From Micrococcales bacterium (GTDB taxonomy: Bacteria; Actinomycetota; Actinomycetes; S36-B12; UBA5976), in assembly GCA_024640585.1 (NCBI GenBank), contig JAHEEQ010000070.1:1-15019 (forward strand): 15,019 bases of DNA. The letters are read 5' to 3'. Under the pieces are notes generated by a model. That model saw nothing but the letters and a program-made list of their open reading frames with translations, had not been told where the DNA came from and did no database searches. Of the stretch, positions 1 through 8,726 are shown in pieces. Both the position numbers and the translations under genes were made by a program. Each line of letters opens with the position of its first letter. Within the stretch, counting starts at the first letter, position 1.

Positions 1-138
1 CTCGAAGTTAGGACTAATAACGAAAACGCGATCGAAATGTACAAGAAATTCGGATTCAAAATCATCGCCGAACGACCAAACTATTACGGACCAACACTTG
101 ATGCATTTGTAATGGAATTAGCGGTGGAAAATGTCTGA
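1..138 (+). CDS. rimI: RimI-like N-acetyltransferase, C-terminal end (5' truncated)
   Basis: The window opens inside a reading frame whose last 45 codons are visible, ending in TGA at 136-138. They encode [19 protein letters not shown] followed by a short tail ending in MELAVENV. The pattern V-R-x-x-N-x-x-A-x-x-x-Y-x-K-x-G-F is the acetyl-CoA-binding C-terminal part of the GNAT fold. In bacteria RimI acetylates the N-terminus of ribosomal protein S18 and possibly other proteins. The assignment to RimI rather than another GNAT enzyme rests on the adjacent tsaD, which is the conserved actinobacterial partner (often tsaE-tsaB-rimI-tsaD). The frame overlaps tsaD by 8 bp, so the two are almost certainly co-transcribed and translationally coupled. 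The N-terminal part, including the start, lies outside the window. Confidence 0.85.
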   Translation, partial: LEVRTNNENAIEMYKKFGFKIIAERPNYYGPTLDAFVMELAVENV

Positions 139-1174
139 ACCACTAGTACTTGGAATCGAAACTTCCTGTGATGAAACTGGAGTTGGAATAGTTCGCGGTC
201 ACACACTTCTTGCAGATGCAGTGGCTAGCAGTGTCGAATCTCATGCCCGTTATGGCGGAGTTGTGCCAGAAGTTGCTTCTCGTGCCCACCTCGAGGCGAT
301 GGTGCCAACTATCCAAAGAGCTTGTAAAGACGCAGGCATTCAACTGAAAGATGTAGATGCGATAGCTGTAACTGCTGGTCCAGGATTAGTCGGCGCACTG
401 CTAGTTGGAGTTGCAGCAGCAAAAGCACTTTCATACGCGCTAGATAAACCAATTTACGGGGTTAATCATCTTGCCGCGCATGTTGCAGTAGATACGTTGG
501 AACACGGACCACTTCCAGAACCAGCAATTGCAATGTTGGTAAGTGGCGGACATTCATCAATCCTGCATGTACCTGATTTAGCAAAAGAAGTTATTTCGCT
601 TGGCGCCACAATGGACGATGCGGCCGGTGAAGCATTCGACAAAGTGGCAAGGGTTTTAGGTTTGCCTTTCCCAGGTGGTCCGGAGATAGATCGCATTTCT
701 AAAGAAGGTAATCAAAACGCGATTGATTTTCCACGTGGACTTACCAACAAATTAGACCTCGAAAAACATGAATTCGATTTCTCTTTCTCAGGAATAAAAA
801 CTGCCGTTGCAAGATTTGTGGAATCTGAAAATAAAAAGGGCAACAAAATCAATATTGCAGACGTAGCCGCAAGTTTTCAAGAGGCAGTCACAGATGTTTT
901 GTCGGCAAAAGCAATCGCTGCTTGCAAAAAACAAGGCGTTGAACATTTAATTCTTGGCGGTGGAGTAGCTGCAAATTCACGTCTGAGATACCTCGTAGAG
1001 ACTCGTGCCGAGGCCGCCAAAATTCAGGTTCGGATTCCGCGACCAGGTCTTTGCACTGACAATGGTGCGATGGTGGCAGCACTCGGCTCGGTATTGGTCT
1101 CGAGCGGGGCCACCCCTAGTTACTCTCAATTTGGCGCAGATTCCTCGCTACCAATTGAAAAAATAAATTTCTAA
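131..1174 (+). CDS. tsaD: tRNA N6-adenosine threonylcarbamoyltransferase TsaD
   Basis: This enzyme transfers the threonylcarbamoyl group from threonylcarbamoyl-AMP to A37 of ANN-decoding tRNAs, working with TsaB and TsaE in the cytoplasm. The 347-aa product has the usual family length. It begins with [10 protein letters not shown] (residues 7-16), the ASKHA-fold phosphate loop. The metal motif H-x3-H is at H113/H117 and the third ligand is D310 in [18 protein letters not shown] (139-143), [14 protein letters not shown] and [11 protein letters not shown] (277-286) are all intact. ATG 131 is preceded by GGTGG (123-127) and overlaps the end of rimI by 8 bp, which indicates an operon. Its stop codon interlocks by 4 bp with that of the convergent methyltransferase gene. 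No key residue appears to be missing. The family is unambiguous. Confidence 0.98.
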   Translation: MSEPLVLGIETSCDETGVGIVRGHTLLADAVASSVESHARYGGVVPEVASRAHLEAMVPTIQRACKDAGIQLKDVDAIAVTAGPGLVGALLVGVAAAKALSYALDKPIYGVNHLAAHVAVDTLEHGPLPEPAIAMLVSGGHSSILHVPDLAKEVISLGATMDDAAGEAFDKVARVLGLPFPGGPEIDRISKEGNQNAIDFPRGLTNKLDLEKHEFDFSFSGIKTAVARFVESENKKGNKINIADVAASFQEAVTDVLSAKAIAACKKQGVEHLILGGGVAANSRLRYLVETRAEAAKIQVRIPRPGLCTDNGAMVAALGSVLVSSGATPSYSQFGADSSLPIEKINF

Positions 1175-2400
1175 CTAGAAGTGCGTTGGGACAAGATTGC
1201 TATTGTCTTGTCCCCAATGCGCGCTAGCAACAAGCAAACAAGTTTGTCGCCAGATAATCCTTTTTTGAGTTTCTTAGTGAGTGCGTCGATGTCACCGCGA
1301 TATCCACGCGAAATTATTTGCACATCGTATGCACTGTTAGCCTTTAGCGCTTCGCTTATTTTCTTTTCATCAAATTCGCGGGTTTCCAGTACTTCGTAAG
1401 TTGTGAATAAACCTGAATCAGCAGGTTCTGTATCAAGAGATAGAAAACCAAGATGCTCATCAATTCGGTGGGAATTTGTTTTAGCAGCGAGTTGTTGGAC
1501 AAGCCCAGCGCGAGTAACTGCTGGATTCGCATCCAAAACATATTTTCCAACCGGACCAATATCTGAAGATGAAGAATCGGTATTTGTGAGTTCTTCGAAT
1601 TCTCCAAAACGATTAATAGTTATTGCCGATTTTCCAGACTTAATTCCAAAACCATTGAACCAGACACTTGCTTCAACCAGCGTGCTTCGAATCGCAAACC
1701 AATAAGTGTGAGAATCTTTTGGGAGAAGTTCGTGGCTAATTCCTGGTGCGACTTTTGCAACGAGTTTCGGTTTTCGTTTTCCAAGTTCTAAAACCCAATC
1801 CCAAGGCGGGGACCAGTCACTTGGATTTGTTACGCGATTTCCAGAATTGCCAGAAATATTTCTCGCCGCATTCGGATCTCGCCTTGCAGGATCAATAAAG
1901 GCACTTTCAACTTCATTGAGTACAGTTTCTAAATACTGTTCGTCTTTTACGACATCAAATCTATGAACTTCTACCTGTTTCAAATTCTTTTGGGCTATTG
2001 CATGTGTTTCAACATCTCGCTCAACAGCAATTACCTTTAACCCGCAATCGTTAAACGAAGCAGATTCAAACCCAAGCCCAGAGCCCAGATCTCCAATCGA
2101 CTTAATGCCAAGTTCAGCCAGCTTTTGGCTGCGCCACTGGCGAACTAGCGGGTGAGTGGCCTGTTCAATCCCGTCCCGGGTCAAGAGCCATTTTGGAGCT
2201 TGCCCCCAGCGCATAATGAGTCGGTTTCGAAGTTCCGCCTGAAGGGCACACGCGGTCCGGTAACTCGCTGGCAAAGAGAACTGCCGTTCAAGCTCAGCAG
2301 CTAGTTTGAGTGGGTCATTGCCAGTTTTTAGGGCCTCTTGGGCCACTTCGATGGCACTCTGTCCATGGTCGGTTTGAAGCCAATCGACAATTTCACTCAC
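1171..2400 (-). CDS. Class I SAM-dependent methyltransferase with THUMP-like C-terminal domain
   Basis: The 409-aa protein has an N-terminal helical region (about 1-95), then a Rossmann methyltransferase core. SAM motif I is DLGSGLG (104-110), an acidic post-I residue follows in VIAVERD (around 123-129), and a DPARRD motif (170-175) sits where motif IV normally lies. The C-terminal part (from about 290, [13 protein letters not shown] to the end) resembles the THUMP-like domain seen in actinobacterial proteins of this type. That architecture suggests an RNA methyltransferase, but substrate and modified base cannot be told from sequence. The start is GTG 2400: the nearest upstream ATG on this strand runs into a stop codon. 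No Shine-Dalgarno sequence precedes it; instead CACAAT lies 6 nt upstream, compatible with a leaderless message. The gene is divergent from groES and its stop codon interlocks with that of tsaD. Confidence 0.85.
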   Translation of the reverse strand: MSEIVDWLQTDHGQSAIEVAQEALKTGNDPLKLAAELERQFSLPASYRTACALQAELRNRLIMRWGQAPKWLLTRDGIEQATHPLVRQWRSQKLAELGIKSIGDLGSGLGFESASFNDCGLKVIAVERDVETHAIAQKNLKQVEVHRFDVVKDEQYLETVLNEVESAFIDPARRDPNAARNISGNSGNRVTNPSDWSPPWDWVLELGKRKPKLVAKVAPGISHELLPKDSHTYWFAIRSTLVEASVWFNGFGIKSGKSAITINRFGEFEELTNTDSSSSDIGPVGKYVLDANPAVTRAGLVQQLAAKTNSHRIDEHLGFLSLDTEPADSGLFTTYEVLETREFDEKKISEALKANSAYDVQIISRGYRGDIDALTKKLKKGLSGDKLVCLLLARIGDKTIAILSQRTSS

Positions 2401-2442
2401 AAGGGCATTGTGCCGTTAAAACCAAACTCAGCGCGCATGAAA

Positions 2443-2469
2443 TTGGCACTCGGTTTGTGGGAGTGCTAA
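2443..2469. promoter_or_regulatory. CIRCE operator (HrcA-binding site) of the groES-groEL locus
   Basis: The inverted repeat TTGGCACTC-N9-GAGTGCTAA matches the CIRCE consensus TTAGCACTC-N9-GAGTGCTAA at 17 of 18 arm positions, with the standard 9-bp spacer. CIRCE is the operator of the heat-shock repressor HrcA. Its position 79 bp upstream of the groES start implies HrcA repression of groESL. The hrcA gene is not in this window. The site also lies 43 bp upstream of the divergent methyltransferase start and could affect it. Confidence 0.95.
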
Positions 2470-2483
2470 TCCTTGCCTAAACT
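2455..2483 (+). promoter_or_regulatory. Candidate groES promoter overlapping CIRCE
   Basis: TTGTGG (2455-2460) and TAAACT (2478-2483) are separated by 17 bp. The -35-like half lies in the CIRCE spacer, so HrcA binding would block RNA polymerase. An alternative is TTGGCA (2443-2448) and GCTAAT (2465-2470) with a 16-bp spacer, wholly inside CIRCE. Both matches are imperfect, so the exact transcription start is unresolved. Confidence 0.4.
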
Positions 2484-2547
2484 TAGGGAAGCATCCGCCA
2501 GCGTAAATGCGGATGATCCACATAACCCGAAATATGGAGGGAAATTC

Positions 2548-2844
2548 GTGTCGGTCAACCTAAAGCCACTCGAAGATCGCATCGTGATTCAAGCACTTGA
2601 TGCTGAACAAACCACCGCATCTGGACTTGTTATTCCAGACACTGCGAAAGAAAAGCCACAAGAGGGCAAAGTTGTTTCAGTAGGGCCTGGTCGTTTTGAC
2701 GAATCTGGCAAGCGCGTTCCACTTGATGTAAAAGTTGGAGACGTTGTCATTTTTTCAAAGTACGGCGGAACTGAAGTCAAGTACTCTGGTCAGGAATACC
2801 TAATCCTGTCAGCTCGCGACGTTCTCGCGATCGTTGAAAAATAA
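2548..2844 (+). CDS. groES: Co-chaperonin GroES (Cpn10)
   Basis: GroES forms the heptameric lid of the GroEL folding chamber in the cytoplasm. The 98-aa product is the normal family length and starts [15 protein letters not shown]. The mobile loop that contacts GroEL is about residues 16-34 ([19 protein letters not shown]), and the roof-loop and C-terminal beta motifs [15 protein letters not shown] and DVLAIVEK are present. I chose GTG 2548 because GGAGG (2536-2540) sits 7 nt upstream and the encoded protein then begins exactly where the family begins. An in-frame TTG at 2473 would add 25 residues unlike any GroES. The gene is downstream of CIRCE and is followed by a hairpin terminator before groEL. 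Confidence 0.97.
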   Translation: MSVNLKPLEDRIVIQALDAEQTTASGLVIPDTAKEKPQEGKVVSVGPGRFDESGKRVPLDVKVGDVVIFSKYGGTEVKYSGQEYLILSARDVLAIVEK

Positions 2845-2851
2845 TTAAGCG

Positions 2852-2880
2852 AAACCCACCTCAATTTCGGGGTGGGTTTT
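2852..2880 (+). terminator. Hairpin terminator or attenuator between groES and groEL
   Basis: AAACCCACC (2852-2860) pairs perfectly with GGTGGGTTT (2871-2879). The stem extends inward by a T-G and a C-G pair to a 6-nt loop, and the 3' arm runs into four Ts (2877-2880). It lies in the 64-bp gap between groES and groEL, so it probably ends part of the groES transcripts early. The short T tract suggests partial rather than complete termination. Confidence 0.75.
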
Positions 2881-2899
2881 CACTTGCAAACAAACTTAA

Positions 2900-4534
<1,635 letters not shown>

Positions 4535-4540
4535 TCAAAT

Positions 4541-4580
4541 AACTAATGGCGCGAAGAATTTCTTCGCGCCATTAGTTTTT
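4541..4580 (+). terminator. Strong intrinsic terminator after groEL
   Basis: AACTAATGGCGCGAAG (4541-4556) pairs perfectly with CTTCGCGCCATTAGTT (4562-4577) around a 5-nt loop AATTT. This gives a 16-bp stem followed by TTTTT (4576-4580). It lies 6 bp after the groEL stop codon and 13 bp before the end of the convergent whiB gene. It may stop transcription from both sides, although the T tract is much better on the groEL side. Confidence 0.95.
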
Positions 4581-4592
4581 AGGGGGAGAGAG

Positions 4593-4889
4593 TTAAGCTA
4601 TTTGTGGTTTCGCTTCACGACGACCGTAAATAACTTCACGATCTTCTTCGGACATGCCACCCCAAATTCCATACGGTTCACGAACCGATAATGCGTGTGC
4701 AGCGCATTGTTGAATTACAGGGCAGCTAGCGCAGATTGCCTTTGCATGAGCAATGCGATTGGAACGGGCTGGGCCACGTTCACCTTCTGGGTGGAAGAAC
4801 ATTTCTGGATCTTCACCGCGACATGCACCCTCATATTGCCACTGCCACACCTCGGGTAAAGGCTTTGGTAGTCGAGATATATCTGCCAT
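4593..4889 (-). CDS. whiB3: WhiB-family iron-sulfur transcription factor, WhiB3-like
   Basis: WhiB proteins are small [4Fe-4S] regulators that bind the primary sigma factor and sense redox state or NO. This 98-aa protein has the four cluster cysteines C23, C53, C56 and C62 (C-x29-C-x2-C-x5-C) and the WhiB turn GIWGG (74-78), followed by a basic tail GRREAKPQ. The segments W-x-WQ, FFHPEGERGPAR, CPVI and EPYGIWGG closely resemble M. tuberculosis WhiB3, which also lies beside groEL1. That synteny supports WhiB3 over other paralogues. ATG 4889 has a consensus Shine-Dalgarno, AAGGAGGA (4894-4901, minus strand). The gene converges on groEL and diverges from the MerR-like regulator. Its targets cannot be read from sequence. 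Confidence 0.93.
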   Translation of the reverse strand: MADISRLPKPLPEVWQWQYEGACRGEDPEMFFHPEGERGPARSNRIAHAKAICASCPVIQQCAAHALSVREPYGIWGGMSEEDREVIYGRREAKPQIA

Positions 4890-4921
4890 CTAGTCCTCCT
4901 TGATTTAGCGAACCTAGGGGT

Positions 4922-4950
4922 AAGTTAATACCGTTTCAGAGGTTGGTCAA
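4922..4950 (-). promoter_or_regulatory. whiB3 promoter
   Basis: On the minus strand TTGACC (4945-4950) and TAACTT (4922-4927) are separated by exactly 17 bp, a good match to the primary sigma factor consensus. The implied transcription start is about 25 nt upstream of the whiB3 start codon and leaves room for its strong ribosome-binding site. Confidence 0.65.
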
Positions 4951-4955
4951 GTCTC

Positions 4956-5011
4956 GAATTGTTAAGATTTATCCGATAAACGGTCAATATTGTGTGATAA
5001 GCGGACAATTC
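4956..5011. promoter_or_regulatory. Repeat-rich putative operator between whiB3 and the MerR/B12 gene
   Basis: This 56-bp block holds three nested signals. A 13-bp palindrome TTTATC-C-GATAAA spans 4968-4980. A direct repeat pairs GATAAACGGTCAAT (4975-4988) with GATAAGCGGACAAT (4996-5009), 12 of 14 identical and offset by 21 bp (two helical turns). A 7-bp inverted pair GAATTGT (4956-4962) and ACAATTC (5005-5011) bounds the block. The position suggests a binding site for the adjacent MerR-type regulator, WhiB3 or both. The function is inference. Confidence 0.5.
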
Positions 5012-5067
5012 ACCCCAAAAAAACCGTTGCAGGTGCGCAAATTGGCAAGAAAGGCAACGATTTGCAG

Positions 5068-6003
5068 ATGATTTCAGGTTCACATACCTACACGGTTGCA
5101 ATAGTTGCCCGTCGATTAGGGGTTGCCGCAGCGACTTTGCGGACTTGGGATCGGCGTTATGGACTTGGACCAAGTGCCCACCAGGCAGGCGCACATCGCA
5201 GATACACCCTTGAAGACTTAGCTCGGCTTGAATCTATGCGGCGAATGGTCAACGCTGGGGTTCCAGCTTGTGACGCCGCCAAAATTGCAGCCGAGGCTGA
5301 AATCAGCCAGTTGCCACAAATTCAATTTATAGATGACTTAACAAATTCAGTAATGACGCAATCTGCAATTTCACAAAGTGTTAACTTAGAAAGTGGAACT
5401 GCAATCGCAAAAGGTCTAATTAGGGCTGCGTCAAGTCTTGACGCGGTTGCATGTCATGCGATTATTTCTCGTTCAATTCAACAACGCGGTGTTGTAAAAA
5501 CTTGGAACGATGTAATTGCACCGGTATTGATTGCAGTTGGTGAAAAGTGGGCAACTTCAAATCGTGGAATTGAAGTTGAACATGTTCTTAGCGATCAAAT
5601 AACTCTAGCCTTTATGCAAGTTTCAAACTCATTAACCAGTTCGGTAAATGCTCGACCAGTTTTGTTGGTTTGCGCACCAGATGAATTGCATTCTCTTCCG
5701 CTGTACGCAGTAGCTGCAGGATTGGCAGAAAAGAAAGTTTCAACTCGAAATCTTGGCGCCAGAGTTCCACATGATGCCCTGGTCTCAACCATGGAAAGAA
5801 TTGGTCCATCTGCAGTACTAGTTTGGAGTCAGACCAGTGGACTGTCCGAGCCAGTTCGCTTAGCTGGACTTCCACACCTTCGCCCAACCGCCAAGATTTT
5901 CGCAGGTGGACCAGGTTGGAAAGAGCCTTTGCCGGCCGCAGTAACTCAAGTGACCTCGTTAAGTGAGGCTGTAAATCTGCTAGCCAAAGCCAGTATTTTC
6001 TAG
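5068..6003 (+). CDS. MerR-family regulator with cobalamin-binding domain, CarH/LitR-like
   Basis: The 311-aa protein has an N-terminal MerR winged helix (residues about 7-75; YTVAIVARRLGVAAATLRTW, then RRY and HRRYTLEDLARL), a four-helix B12-cap domain (about 105-190) and a C-terminal Rossmann-like B12-binding domain (about 196-305). The cap domain carries W161-x9-E171-H172, the W-x9-EH signature of CarH-type adenosylcobalamin photoreceptors. The B12 fold carries DELH (205-208), where H208 fits the lower axial ligand of the E/D-x-H motif. The residue after the Trp is Ala162; in Thermus CarH it is His132, the light-state ligand. CarH proteins repress in the dark and release DNA when light breaks the Co-C bond. 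ATG 5068 is my choice; TTG 5062 has better spacing to AAAGG (5050-5054), a 2-residue difference. An in-frame TTG at 4990 would overlap the operator-like block. It is divergent from whiB3. Confidence 0.85.
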   Translation: MISGSHTYTVAIVARRLGVAAATLRTWDRRYGLGPSAHQAGAHRRYTLEDLARLESMRRMVNAGVPACDAAKIAAEAEISQLPQIQFIDDLTNSVMTQSAISQSVNLESGTAIAKGLIRAASSLDAVACHAIISRSIQQRGVVKTWNDVIAPVLIAVGEKWATSNRGIEVEHVLSDQITLAFMQVSNSLTSSVNARPVLLVCAPDELHSLPLYAVAAGLAEKKVSTRNLGARVPHDALVSTMERIGPSAVLVWSQTSGLSEPVRLAGLPHLRPTAKIFAGGPGWKEPLPAAVTQVTSLSEAVNLLAKASIF

Positions 6004-6013
6004 TTTTGAAGTG

Positions 6014-6037
6014 CGGGTAAATGGCATTTTTTACCCG
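6014..6037. promoter_or_regulatory. Inverted repeat upstream of guaB
   Basis: CGGGTAAA (6014-6021) and TTTACCCG (6030-6037) form a perfect 8-bp inverted repeat with an 8-nt spacer. It starts 11 bp after the MerR-like gene stop codon. No T tract follows the 3' arm, so it is a weak terminator candidate. It lies immediately upstream of a possible guaB -10 element and could be an operator. Confidence 0.45.
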
Positions 6038-6039
6038 AC

Positions 6040-6045
6040 TAAACT
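6040..6045 (+). promoter_or_regulatory. Candidate guaB -10 element
   Basis: TAAACT lies 26 nt upstream of the guaB ATG, leaving about 20 nt of leader that includes the AGCAGG ribosome-binding site at 6061-6066. No convincing -35 hexamer is visible at 16-18 bp; the inverted repeat occupies that place. The call is tentative. Confidence 0.35.
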
Positions 6046-6062
6046 TCGCTTCCTAGAGATAG

Positions 6063-7586
<1,524 letters not shown>

Positions 7587-7593
7587 GTGAAAC

Positions 7594-8700
7594 ATGTCTG
7601 AATTTGAAATTGGTCGTAGCAAGCGTGCGCGCGAAGCTTTTAGTTTTGACGATATTTCCGTTGTGCCAAGTCGTCGCACTCGCGACAGTGCGGATGTAAA
7701 TTTAAATTGGCAAATTGATGCATATTCTTTTGCACATCCAATCGTTGCAGCGCCAATGGATTCAATCGCTTCTCCTGAATCTGTAATTGCACTTTCTGGT
7801 CAAGGTGGTCTTGCAGTTTTGGATTTAGAAGGCTTGTGGACTCGATATGAGGATCCATCAAAGATTTACGCTCAAATCGCAAATGCAAATGCGAATGAAG
7901 CAACTTTGATTTTGCAAAAAGCGTACGCTGAAGAAATAAAAACGGAATTGGTGGTTGGTCGCATCAAGCAGTTACGAGCCGCAGGAATTGTTGTAGCTGG
8001 TGCACTTAGCCCAGAACGTACTTTGCAATTCCACAAAACCATTGTTGACGCTGGTGTAGACATTTTCGTGATTCGCGGAACTACGGTTTCTGCTGAGCAT
8101 GTTTCATCTCGCGGCGAAACATTGAATCTAAAAGAATTTATTTATGAATTAGATGTGCCAGTAATTGCAGGTGGAGTTGCAACATACAAAGCTGCTTTAC
8201 ATTTGATGCGAGCTGGTGCGGCAGGTGTGCTGGTTGGCTTTGGGGGCGGGGCAACCCACACCACCGCAGATGTTTTGGGATTACGAGTGCCAATGGCAAC
8301 TGCCGTTTCTGAAGTTGCAGCAGCCCGTCGTGAATACTTGGATGAATCAGGTGGACGTTATGTGCACGTGATTGCAGACGGCGCTATGGGAAGTTCTGGT
8401 GACATGGTCAAAGCGCTGGCTTGTGGCGCTGATGCGGTTATGGTTGGCTCGCCACTCGCTCGTGCAACCGATGCCCCGGGCAGGGGCCGACACTGGGGAC
8501 GTGAGGCGTCACATAGCGACTTGCCACGCGGCTCTGTAGCCAAATTCGATCAGGTTGGCTCTATGGCTCAAATCATTAACGGCCCATCGCATACTGCTGA
8601 TGGCACGATGAATTTGGTTGGCGCGATTCGTAAAAGCATCTCACTTTGCGGCTATACAGACGTCAAAGAATTCCAACGCGTGGAAATCATCTCGAACTAA
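7594..8700 (+). CDS. guaB3: GuaB3-family IMP dehydrogenase-related protein
   Basis: This 368-aa IMPDH/GMPR-fold paralogue lacks CBS domains. The barrel start EAFSFDDISVVPS (15-27), AAPMDS (52-57), VIAGGVATYKAA and the phosphate-loop region VIADGAMGSSGD (259-270) are present. The loop that holds the catalytic cysteine in GuaB (GPGSICTT) reads GGGATHTT (217-224), with His222 where the Cys should be. Canonical IMPDH or GMP reductase chemistry through a covalent thioimidate is therefore not expected. The long segment RVPMATAVSEVAAARREYLDE is characteristic of actinobacterial GuaB3, which always accompanies guaB. It starts 7 bp after guaB at ATG 7594 with AGGTGA just upstream. A regulatory or alternative purine-related role is possible; the true function is unknown to me. 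Confidence 0.93.
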   Translation: MSEFEIGRSKRAREAFSFDDISVVPSRRTRDSADVNLNWQIDAYSFAHPIVAAPMDSIASPESVIALSGQGGLAVLDLEGLWTRYEDPSKIYAQIANANANEATLILQKAYAEEIKTELVVGRIKQLRAAGIVVAGALSPERTLQFHKTIVDAGVDIFVIRGTTVSAEHVSSRGETLNLKEFIYELDVPVIAGGVATYKAALHLMRAGAAGVLVGFGGGATHTTADVLGLRVPMATAVSEVAAARREYLDESGGRYVHVIADGAMGSSGDMVKALACGADAVMVGSPLARATDAPGRGRHWGREASHSDLPRGSVAKFDQVGSMAQIINGPSHTADGTMNLVGAIRKSISLCGYTDVKEFQRVEIISN

Positions 8701-8714
8701 GCATCAATTCTGAT

Positions 8715-8720
8715 TAGTCT
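8715..8720 (+). promoter_or_regulatory. -10 element for a leaderless aldehyde dehydrogenase transcript
   Basis: TAGTCT lies exactly 6 nt before the GTG start at 8727, and there is no Shine-Dalgarno sequence. A TANNNT box 6-7 nt before the initiation codon is the signature of leaderless mRNAs in Actinobacteria. A weak -35-like TCGAAC (8692-8697) is 17 bp upstream. A separate promoter here would uncouple this gene from guaB-guaB3. Confidence 0.5.
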
Positions 8721-8726
8721 GCCACC

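Noticed and set aside
1183..1220. Imperfect hairpin just after the tsaD stop (ACAAGA/TCTTGT core extended by GGG/CCC)
   Set aside because: It lies in the 3' coding part of the methyltransferase gene and has no T tract on either strand, so I do not call it a terminator. It could still protect an mRNA end.
2473..2547. In-frame upstream extension of groES from TTG 2473 (25 extra codons)
   Set aside because: It has no ribosome-binding site, its residues do not resemble GroES, and it overlaps the promoter region. GTG 2548 has a strong GGAGG and gives the normal length.
4990..5067. In-frame upstream extension of the MerR/B12 gene from TTG 4990
   Set aside because: It would start inside the repeat-rich operator-like block and add 26 residues before the MerR domain, with no ribosome-binding site.
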